A DNA stretch of 23,051 bases, from positions 1-23,051 of the forward strand of contig CANNDT010000069.1 of NCBI GenBank assembly GCA_947503365.1, written 5' to 3'. The translations under genes were made by a program, and so were the position numbers. Of this stretch, positions 15,392 to 21,692 are shown one piece after another. Each line of letters opens with the position of its first letter. Position 1 is the first letter of the stretch. A model generated the notes under the pieces. That model worked only from the letters and a program-made list of their open reading frames with translations. It searched no databases and was not told the DNA's origin. Origin of the DNA: CANNDT01 sp945876205. Its GTDB lineage: Bacteria > Acidobacteriota > Vicinamibacteria > Vicinamibacterales > UBA2999.

Positions 15392-15976
15392 ATGAGCCGG
15401 GCGATGGTCTCCGCGCAGGTCGCATCCATCACGGCGGAAATCAGCGGCTTCGCGGATCGAGAGGTGACCTACCTGGCCGGGATGCTCCAGAACCTTGGCG
15501 AGATCCTGGTGGCGCATCACTCTCCCGTCGAGTACGTCGCGATCGAAGGGGACGTCAAGGCGGGCTATTCGCGAGACGACGCGAGCCTCAGAGAACTGGG
15601 CTTCACATTCGACAGCCTGGCCAAGGTCGTCGGCCGCCGCTGGAAGCTGTCGCCGCGTGTCTGCTCTATCTGGGACCTGGTTTCGGCATCAACGGATCTG
15701 ACGATGCTCGCGCGGTTCGCCAACGAGTTGACGCGCGTCATGACCCTCGGTCCCACGACCTCTCGCAAGGCCGGCGTATCAATCCTGTTGATGCGCTACG
15801 GCTGGTCGCTGCGCCTGACGGCCGACGAGATCGCCGAAGTGTGGGACCGCGCACTGACCGACACGCAAGAGACGTTCGAGACTCTGGGCGTATCGGTCAG
15901 CTCACTCAGTCTCCCGATCGTGAATGCGGCCGCCTACACGGGCGGCCAGGCGCAGTCGCCGCGCGTCGCCGTCTAG
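15392..15976 (+). CDS. Truncated HDOD-domain protein (probable gene remnant)
   Basis: About 194 aa matching only the second half of an HDOD domain plus a C-terminal extension. The usual Leu-Leu-His-Asp-(Ile/Val)-Gly-Lys appears as Met-Leu-Gln-Asn-Leu-Gly-Glu, so both His and Asp are lost. HDOD proteins are signalling or regulatory factors related to HD phosphohydrolases. HDOD-like sequence continues upstream of the ATG in the same frame (Ser-Glu-Gln-Arg-Ser-Val-Ile-Leu-Gln) with no start codon before a stop near 15306. A different frame opens at 15294 just after GGAGGG. This looks like a 5'-truncated or frameshifted gene. No Shine-Dalgarno precedes the ATG. It is much less similar to the two HDOD genes at 18241 and 20840 than they are to each other. 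Confidence 0.6.
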   Translation: MSRAMVSAQVASITAEISGFADREVTYLAGMLQNLGEILVAHHSPVEYVAIEGDVKAGYSRDDASLRELGFTFDSLAKVVGRRWKLSPRVCSIWDLVSASTDLTMLARFANELTRVMTLGPTTSRKAGVSILLMRYGWSLRLTADEIAEVWDRALTDTQETFETLGVSVSSLSLPIVNAAAYTGGQAQSPRVAV

Positions 15977-15979
15977 GCG

Positions 15980-16864
15980 CTACTTGAAGTCGGCGCCTCC
16001 CGGAAATCCCGTGGCGCTGGCGAGTTGAGACAGGGTCATGACCTCTCCGACGTACGCCCGCCCATTGATGATCCAGGTGGGATAGCTCTGCACGCCTGCC
16101 CTGCTGCACGACGGCGCCTGCGGCGTGTTGGGTCCGGCCGGACTGCATTCGATGTACGGGAGACGACTGGCTGAAGCGCCGAAGAGCCGCTTCTGTTCCT
16201 GGCAATGCGGACACCACGATGCGCCGTAGAACAACACGCCTTCGTCACTGAGGTGCTCCGCGAGCGCGCGGATCATCGGGTCTTCCGGGCCGAGCGGCTC
16301 CGGTTGCGGAGCCACGTAGTTGGCGTGAAGCATCAGGATCACGACAGCCGCAAGCACGGCCCGCGGACCGGCCAGCCATCCCCAGGAGCGGTGCGCCATC
16401 TCGGGCCGACGTTGCCAGGTCACCAACGCGAGCGCGCCCGTCATCAGCGCCAGCGACGTCAGGCAGTACGGGCACGCGGATTCGAGAATCGTCAGCGATA
16501 CGAACGTCAGGTAGACGCTGTAGCACACACCGAAGAATGCGGCGGTCCAGGCATAGGACCACTGCTTGTCTGACCGCCGGACAAACAACGCAATGCCTGC
16601 GAGCCCCGCGTAGGCCAACAGCCCCCAGAGCGAAGTCGGTAGCCCGAGAAGCGTCGCCCAGCGGCTCGTGAGGACGGTGTCGCATCCCCCGCCGGCTGAA
16701 CATCCCTGCACCGCGCCGCCACTGAACGCGGTCCACGACAAGTACCCACTCAACGCCATGCCCAGGATGCTTATCGCCAGGAGCGGCCAGTTGGGGCTGG
16801 TCCGGACTGCGAATGTTTCGGACGGGCTCTTCGTCGTGCGGCGTGTCTTGGTTTTTTTACTCAT
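15980..16864 (-). CDS. VKOR-thioredoxin fusion (disulfide-bond formation)
   Basis: 294 aa. After a basic N-terminus, four or five membrane helices form a vitamin K epoxide reductase domain with loop Cys55 and Cys61, conserved Ser67 and active-site Cys131-Pro-Tyr-Cys134. A thioredoxin-like domain follows (about 195-294) with Trp-Cys218-Pro-His-Cys221. Bacterial VKOR homologs reoxidise a DsbA-like partner using quinone and so drive periplasmic disulfide formation. Here reductase and partner are fused, as in the cyanobacterial protein. Two further Cys (240, 253) lie in the thioredoxin part. It is convergent with the HDOD remnant and divergent from a DUF6152 gene. No clear Shine-Dalgarno precedes the ATG. 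Confidence 0.92.
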   Translation of the reverse strand: MSKKTKTRRTTKSPSETFAVRTSPNWPLLAISILGMALSGYLSWTAFSGGAVQGCSAGGGCDTVLTSRWATLLGLPTSLWGLLAYAGLAGIALFVRRSDKQWSYAWTAAFFGVCYSVYLTFVSLTILESACPYCLTSLALMTGALALVTWQRRPEMAHRSWGWLAGPRAVLAAVVILMLHANYVAPQPEPLGPEDPMIRALAEHLSDEGVLFYGASWCPHCQEQKRLFGASASRLPYIECSPAGPNTPQAPSCSRAGVQSYPTWIINGRAYVGEVMTLSQLASATGFPGGADFK

Positions 16865-16942
16865 GTTCGGGCGCTAGATGGTAACTGAAGGGACACCAAC
16901 TTGCGTAGTCGTCAAGCTGCCAGCCGTCTCACATTTTGCGCA

Positions 16943-16972
16943 TTGACAGTCGCGAAGGATGTTACATATATA
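16943..16972 (+). promoter_or_regulatory. Strong sigma70-type promoter for the DUF6152/partner pair
   Basis: A perfect TTGACA (16943-16948) is followed after 18 bp by TATATA (16967-16972) in a locally AT-rich patch. Transcription would start near 16979, giving a leader of about 24 nt that contains GGAGG before the ATG at 17003. This is the closest match to a housekeeping promoter that I found in the window. Confidence 0.6.
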
Positions 16973-17002
16973 CCGTTACGAACGACTGGAGGAGGTCATT
17001 CG

Positions 17003-17425
17003 ATGAAGATCAAGACTGCAATTGCGGTGGCCGGTATCAGCCTCCTGTCGTGGGCGCCGGTCATCGCGCATCACTCAGTCGCTGGCGAATTCGACCCGAC
17101 CAAGCCGGTGACGGTGACCGGAACCGTGACCAAGCTTGAATGGGTGAATCCACACTCCCGCATCCGCTTCGACGTCACCGACGCCTCCGGCACGACCACC
17201 AATTGGTCGGTGGAACTGGCGGCTCGCGTCGTGCTGGAACGAATGGGATGGAATGGCCGGTCGCTGAAGGTCGGCGAGAAGATCACGGTCATAGGCGATC
17301 AGGCGAGATCCGGCGCACCGATGTTGAATGCGCGTGGGCGCGAGCTCGAGGCGCTGAGAAAGGGCGGCCCCAAGGAGTACCCGATCACCAAGGGAGACGG
17401 CACCCCGGTGCTGTTCGAGCGGTAG
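17003..17425 (+). CDS. DUF6152 family secreted protein (paralog 5)
   Basis: 140 aa from the ATG at 17003, with GGAGGAGG eight bases upstream. The signal peptide ends at residue 22 (Val-Ile-Ala) and His-His-Ser follows. The core has Gly-Thr-Val-Thr-Lys-Leu-Glu-Trp, Asn-Pro-His-Ser, Asn-Trp-Ser-Val-Glu, Gly-Trp-Asn-Gly-Arg-Ser-Leu and Gly-Glu-Lys-Ile-Thr-Val. The C-terminus carries an extra Arg/Lys-rich segment of about 25 residues not present in paralogs 3 and 4. The partner-family gene starts 4 bp after its stop, so the two are almost certainly cotranscribed from the promoter at 16943-16972. Function unknown. Confidence 0.88.
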   Translation: MKIKTAIAVAGISLLSWAPVIAHHSVAGEFDPTKPVTVTGTVTKLEWVNPHSRIRFDVTDASGTTTNWSVELAARVVLERMGWNGRSLKVGEKITVIGDQARSGAPMLNARGRELEALRKGGPKEYPITKGDGTPVLFER

Positions 17426-17429
17426 CCTC

Positions 17430-18194
17430 GTGAAACAGTCGACAGTGGTCTCCGCGGTGGCCGTGCTGAGCCTGGCGTTGCTCGCGCACGCCGCGTCCGC
17501 GCAGGACGAGCCGCAAACGATTTCCGCGGCCAGGCGCGCGGGGCCACCCAAGGGGCCGGTACCCAGGCTTCCCACCGGCCAACCCGACCTCGGAGATGTG
17601 GCCTGGCTCGCCAGGGGCGGCGGCAACTTCAGGGAGTTCGATGCGCTGATGCTGCCGGAGGCAAAGAAGCTCCTGGCCGGGCGCGACGTGACCCAGGATC
17701 CGCACAACTACTGCATGCCCGATGTCGTCCCGCGGACGGCGCCGTTTCCGTTCCGGTTCTTCCAGAACTACACGGACAAGGCGCCCACGCACCTGGTGAT
17801 CGTCTACGAGGGCAACATCCACAGCTTCCGCCAGATCTTCATGGACGGCCGCAAGCACCCGGCCGAACTCGATCCGACCTGGTACGGCCATTCGATCGGC
17901 TGGTGGGAGAAAGACACGCTGGTCATCGACACGGTCGGCTTCAACGACGTCTCCTGGTACGACGGCCGCGGCACGCCGCACACCGAGCGGCTGCACACCA
18001 TCGAGCGCTACACGCGGCTGGACAAGGGTCGCCTCGAGCTCAAGGTGACGATCGACGACCCCGGCACCTACTCCAAGCCGTTTGACGTCACCATCAATGC
18101 GACGACGACCATCGGTGACGAGGTCATGGAGTACATCTGCCAGGACGGCAATCAGTACGGCATCGGCACGCTGCCGCCCCCCGCTGGAAAATAG
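17430..18194 (+). CDS. Secreted DUF6152-partner family protein (copy 3)
   Basis: 254 aa from a GTG at 17430, four bases after the DUF6152 stop; the Shine-Dalgarno is weak, suggesting coupling to the gene before. The signal peptide ends Ala-Ser-Ala-Gln at about residue 25. An Arg/Pro/Gly-rich linker follows, then the shared signature: Tyr-Cys-Met-Pro, Asp-Gly-Arg-Lys-His-Pro, Gly-His-Ser-Ile-Gly-Trp-Trp-Glu-Lys-Asp-Thr-Leu-Val-Ile-Asp-Thr, Pro-His-Thr-Glu-Arg-Leu, Glu-Arg-Tyr and Val-Thr-Ile-Asp-Asp-Pro. A late Cys lies in Tyr-Ile-Cys-Gln-Asp. No enzymatic motif is recognised. The family occurs beside DUF6152 in all three clusters here. Confidence 0.84.
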   Translation: MKQSTVVSAVAVLSLALLAHAASAQDEPQTISAARRAGPPKGPVPRLPTGQPDLGDVAWLARGGGNFREFDALMLPEAKKLLAGRDVTQDPHNYCMPDVVPRTAPFPFRFFQNYTDKAPTHLVIVYEGNIHSFRQIFMDGRKHPAELDPTWYGHSIGWWEKDTLVIDTVGFNDVSWYDGRGTPHTERLHTIERYTRLDKGRLELKVTIDDPGTYSKPFDVTINATTTIGDEVMEYICQDGNQYGIGTLPPPAGK

Positions 18195-18240
18195 CGATCG
18201 GGCCTCTCGTCCGCGGATTGTTGTAGAGTCGACGTGATAC

Positions 18241-19086
18241 GTGACGTTACTCAATCACTCGGCTCTCGTGAAGGCGGCGCGCGATCTGGCGCCTCTTCCT
18301 CCTGCGCTCGTGCAATTGTCGGCGTTGGTCGCGACGGGGGCCTACTCCCCCACCGACGTCGAGGCGATCGTTCGTCTTGATGCACCGCTGACCGGCCGCC
18401 TGCTGCAGTACGCGAACTCCGCGGCCAGCGCCAGCTACGTACGCGTCGGCACGGTCCGTGACGCCGTCATGCGGGTAGGCGTTGGCCCGGTTCTCTCGTT
18501 CGTGGCGGCCACGACGCTTCAGCCTGAGCTCCGCCATGCGATCCCGGCCTATGGGCTGTCGGAAGGTGAGCTCTGGCGTCACTCGGTGGCGGCGGCTCTC
18601 GCGTGCGAGGTCATTGCGCAGAAAGCCCCGGTGGAGGTCCCGCCCGACAGCTTCACCGCCAGCCTGCTCCACGACGTCGGCAAGGTCGTGCTCGCGCGCT
18701 TTCTCGATCCCAATCATCAATTAGAGCTTGCTGCGGCACGCGAGCAGGGCGGCGAGTCCAGCCTTCGGGCCGAGATGGACGTCCTCGGCGTGCACCATGG
18801 GGAGCTGGGGGGAATCATCGGGTCCCATTGGAATCTCCCGCCGCGCGTCGTCAGGGCCATCACCCACCATCACGAACCCACCGTCGGCAATGATGTGATC
18901 TGCGACGTGGTGCACCTGGCCAACGTGCTGGCCAAGCGCGTCGGCACCGGGCACGCGGTGACCGTGTCGGATCTCGACGCGGATCCTGAAGTGCTCGAAC
19001 GGCTCGGTCTCGCGGCGGGGCGCCTCGCGCCGTTGCTCGAGACCGTGACGCAGCGCCTGGCCGAATCGATCGAACGCTTTGGCTGA
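18241..19086 (+). CDS. HDOD-domain protein, copy A
   Basis: 281 aa, almost entirely one HDOD domain: Leu-Pro-Pro-Ala-Leu-Val near residue 19, Tyr-Ala-Asn-Ser-Ala-Ala near 57, Leu-Trp-Arg-His-Ser near 112, Leu-Leu-His-Asp-Val-Gly-Lys near 143 and a final Thr-His-His-His. HDOD proteins are non-enzymatic or weakly understood HD relatives that act in signalling, stress response or motility. The start is the GTG at 18241; a second in-frame GTG nine codons later corresponds to an ATG in copy B. No good Shine-Dalgarno is seen, but TAGAGT lies 11 bp upstream. Its 3' end converges on the broken greB at a 6-bp gap. Confidence 0.88.
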   Translation: MTLLNHSALVKAARDLAPLPPALVQLSALVATGAYSPTDVEAIVRLDAPLTGRLLQYANSAASASYVRVGTVRDAVMRVGVGPVLSFVAATTLQPELRHAIPAYGLSEGELWRHSVAAALACEVIAQKAPVEVPPDSFTASLLHDVGKVVLARFLDPNHQLELAAAREQGGESSLRAEMDVLGVHHGELGGIIGSHWNLPPRVVRAITHHHEPTVGNDVICDVVHLANVLAKRVGTGHAVTVSDLDADPEVLERLGLAAGRLAPLLETVTQRLAESIERFG

Positions 19087-19092
19087 GCGCTC

Positions 19093-19396
19093 CTAGCCGC
19101 CGGTGCGAGCCTTCGGCGCCGCCTCGGCCCCAGGCGGTTCGCTGAACGGCTCCACGGGAATCCGCTCATAACGCACGTCGAGAATCTCGAGCTTCTCTGT
19201 AGTGCCCGGCGCGCGAAGGATCACGGTGTCGCCGGGGCCTGACTTCATCAACGCACGCGCCAGTGGTGACATCCAGCTGATGTAGTTGCGGTCCCTTCGT
19301 CAAGAGAAACCGTCGCTCGTCGATGAGCCGCTGCAAGCCGCTCGGTGTGATGTAGTTCTTCTTGACGACGCCTTCCTTCGCGATCGCCTTGCTCAT
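19093..19396 (-). pseudogene. greB: greB pseudogene (internal deletion), copy A
   Basis: The first 34 codons match the intact greB at 21693-22277 (Met-Ser-Lys-x-Ile-Ala-Lys-Glu, Asn-Tyr-Ile-Thr-Pro, Arg-Phe-Leu-Leu-Thr). The sequence then jumps near 19291 to codon 129 of the intact copy (Arg-Asn-Tyr-Ile-Ser-Trp) in another frame. About 280 bp are missing. The loss removes most of the coiled coil, including the acidic tip that acts in the polymerase secondary channel, and shifts the frame. The 3' remnant still resembles the intact tail to its stop. It cannot make a working factor. Confidence 0.88.
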
Positions 19397-20731
19397 TCAG
19401 CGGGGCCGCGGCACGGGATTCACGAAGCGTGGGTCGTAGGTCGTGTCCAGGACCTGACCGTCCTTGATCACCATCCGGACGTTCTGCGTCGTCGAGATGT
19501 CGGCGAGCGGGTTTCCCTCGACCACCACAAAGTCGGCCAGCTTCCCCGCTTCAACGCTCCCCAGATCCTTCGCCTTGCCAATCGCCTCCGCGCCCCAGAG
19601 AGTCGCGCCTTGAATGACTTTCATCGGCGACACGCCGATGTCGGAGAGCATCTGCATTTCGTAATGCATGCTGAGCCCCGGCATGAAACCAGCGTCGGTT
19701 GCGCTCACGACCTTGCCACCGGCCTCGGTATACCTGCGGACAAACTCCGCCATCTTCGCGTAGCCCTCGCGGTTCGGCTCGCGGCTGTCTGGCTGGGTCC
19801 ACGACTTCCGAACGTCGGCGGGCACGAACGCGAGCCCCGGGTCCTGTACGGTCTTCGCCGCGGCCGCCGCCCATTCCGCCCCTCGAGGGGTGGAGCTTCT
19901 CCACTGCGCCGCCAACGTCGGATTCACGTAGACACCCTGCTTGACCATCAACTGGATCAACGGGGGAAAGAACGTCGGATCCATCAATGCGATGTCTGCG
20001 CCGCGCTGGTCGGACGTCACCCGCGCCGTTCGCCCCATCGCCTCGAGGATTGCCTCGGTGAGGGTGTTGGTGTGCTCCATGTACTTGAGGCCCGCTTCAG
20101 CCGCCTTGCGGATGTTCTGCGAGTGGCCGACCACGCTCACGCCAGCGGCGTTCGCCTCTTCGACGACGGCGCGGAGCTGGTCGTACGAGAGGCTCAAGTC
20201 CACCTTGATCACATCGACGCCCATGGCGATGAGCCTGCGCACGTACGCCCTCGCCTCGTCCACGGTCTGCAAGGGAACGCTGGGCGGATCGCCTTCGGTG
20301 GTGTTGGCCGCGCGCTCGCCTGACACAAACGTTCTCGGACCCTTGATCCGGCCGCTATTGATCGCATCGCGCTGCGCGAGGCTCCACGCGGTCGGATCGT
20401 GCGTGTCGGCCACAGTCGTCACGCCATACCGCAGGAACATCTGCGGCATGTAATCGCGGAGGTGCACGTGGGAGTCGACCAGCCCGGGCAGGATGGTTCT
20501 CCCATCGGTCCTGATGACCCGCGCGTTTGCCGGATAGGAAACCTGTCCTCTCGAGCCGACCGCTCTGATCCGTGACCCTTCGATCACAATCACGGCGTTG
20601 CTGATGGGCGCTCTGCCGGTCCCGTCGATGAGGGTCCCGCCCTCCAACACGAGCGTCTGGTTCTGAGCCCGAACTGGGAGAGGCCCCAGAACACCTGCGA
20701 TCAAGACAATCCAGCCGACCCATGCCTTCAT
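19397..20731 (-). CDS. Secreted amidohydrolase (imidazolonepropionase-like)
   Basis: 444 aa. Signal peptide to about residue 22 (Val-Arg-Ala-Gln). The metal-dependent hydrolase pattern is complete: His88-x-His90 in Asp-Ser-His-Val-His, Lys176 (probable carbamylated bridge), His203, His220 and Asp346 in Ala-Thr-Asp-Ala-Gly. The N- and C-terminal beta-sandwich parts are present (Gly-Gly-Thr-Leu-Ile-Asp-Gly-Thr-Gly; Gly-Lys-Leu-Ala-Asp-Phe-Val-Val). Relatives hydrolyse amide or ring C-N bonds, including dipeptides (prolidase-like); the substrate is not predictable. GAGGG precedes the ATG. Its stop codon directly abuts the ATG of the broken greB (TGA then ATG), at the boundary of the duplicated segment. 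Confidence 0.88.
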   Translation of the reverse strand: MKAWVGWIVLIAGVLGPLPVRAQNQTLVLEGGTLIDGTGRAPISNAVIVIEGSRIRAVGSRGQVSYPANARVIRTDGRTILPGLVDSHVHLRDYMPQMFLRYGVTTVADTHDPTAWSLAQRDAINSGRIKGPRTFVSGERAANTTEGDPPSVPLQTVDEARAYVRRLIAMGVDVIKVDLSLSYDQLRAVVEEANAAGVSVVGHSQNIRKAAEAGLKYMEHTNTLTEAILEAMGRTARVTSDQRGADIALMDPTFFPPLIQLMVKQGVYVNPTLAAQWRSSTPRGAEWAAAAAKTVQDPGLAFVPADVRKSWTQPDSREPNREGYAKMAEFVRRYTEAGGKVVSATDAGFMPGLSMHYEMQMLSDIGVSPMKVIQGATLWGAEAIGKAKDLGSVEAGKLADFVVVEGNPLADISTTQNVRMVIKDGQVLDTTYDPRFVNPVPRPR

Positions 20732-20839
20732 GCGCGCACCCTCATTCGATGAAGTCTTCTGACGACGTTATAGCACCGGTCCAGGATGATCTGTGCGTGA
20801 AGGAGCAGTCCCGAGGTTGCTGTAGAGTCGAATTGATAC

Positions 20840-21685
20840 GTGACATTACTCAATCACTCGGCTCTCATGAAGGCCGCCCGCGATCTGGCGCCCCTTCCTC
20901 CTGCCCTGGTGCAATTGTCGGCGCTCGTAGCGACAGGGTCCTACTCTCCCACCGACGTCGAGGCCATCGTTCGCCTTGATGCACCTCTGACCGGCCGGCT
21001 GATGCAGTACGCGAATTCCGCCGCCAGCGCGAGCTACGTGCGAGTCGGAACGGTCCGCGACGCCGTCATGCGGGTAGGCGTCGGCCCGGTGCTCTCGTTC
21101 GTGGTGGGGACGGCGCTTCGCCCTGAGCTCCTCCAAGCGATCCCTGCTTATGGGCTGTCGGAAGGCGAACTCTGGCGTCACTCCGTGGCGACGGCTCTCG
21201 CGTGCGAGGTGATTGCGCAGAGGGCTCCAGTGGAAGTGCCGCCAGACAGCTTTACGGCGAGCCTCCTCCACGACATCGGCAAGATCATCCTCGCGCGTTT
21301 TCTCGATCCCAGCCACCAACTGGAGCTGGCTGCGGCACGCGAGCAGGGGAGCGACTCCAGCCTCGGGGCCGAAAGCGAAATCCTGGGAATGCACCATGGC
21401 GAATTGGGCGGGCTGATCGGGTCCCATTGGAACCTCCCCCCGCGGGTCATCAGGGCCATCACCCACCATCACGCACCCACCGCCGGCAACGATGTCATCT
21501 GTGACGTCGTGCACCTGGCAAATGTGCTGGCCAAGCGCGTCGGCACCGGAAGCGTCATGACCGCCTCGGATCTGGACGCGGACCCTGGCGCACTCGAACG
21601 GCTCGGTTTCGCAGCCGGGCGCCTCCCGCCGATGATCGAGATGGTGACGCATCGCCTGGCCGAGACCGTCGAACGGTTCGGCTGA
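20840..21685 (+). CDS. HDOD-domain protein, copy B
   Basis: 281 aa, roughly 86% identical to copy A by eye. Most changes are conservative (Val/Ile, Ala/Ser) and there is no gap, so both copies have stayed under constraint. It keeps Leu-Leu-His-Asp-Ile-Gly-Lys and the late His-His-His. The least conserved parts are around residues 88-97, 167-178 and 235-260. The start was taken as GTG at 20840 by alignment with copy A; the ATG at 20867 is an alternative. The same TAGAGT element lies 11 bp before the GTG. It converges on intact greB. The role is presumably regulatory; no target can be read from the sequence. Confidence 0.88.
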   Translation: MTLLNHSALMKAARDLAPLPPALVQLSALVATGSYSPTDVEAIVRLDAPLTGRLMQYANSAASASYVRVGTVRDAVMRVGVGPVLSFVVGTALRPELLQAIPAYGLSEGELWRHSVATALACEVIAQRAPVEVPPDSFTASLLHDIGKIILARFLDPSHQLELAAAREQGSDSSLGAESEILGMHHGELGGLIGSHWNLPPRVIRAITHHHAPTAGNDVICDVVHLANVLAKRVGTGSVMTASDLDADPGALERLGFAAGRLPPMIEMVTHRLAETVERFG

Positions 21686-21692
21686 ACGGTCC

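Larger units (their letters stand above)
18218..19396. repeat. Segmental duplication, copy A (HDOD gene + broken greB)
   Basis: Matches 20817-22277 in order and orientation, offset 2599 bp across the HDOD gene and its short upstream region. Similarity begins about 23 bp before the HDOD start (shared TGTAGAGTCGA) and ends at about the greB start codon. The two HDOD proteins differ at about 40 of 281 positions (my count), so the duplication is not recent. Confidence 0.85.

Noticed and set aside
16901..17002. Upstream start of the DUF6152 frame at 16901
   Set aside because: It runs through the TTGACA/TATATA promoter and would precede the signal peptide with 34 odd residues. The ATG at 17003 has the strong Shine-Dalgarno.
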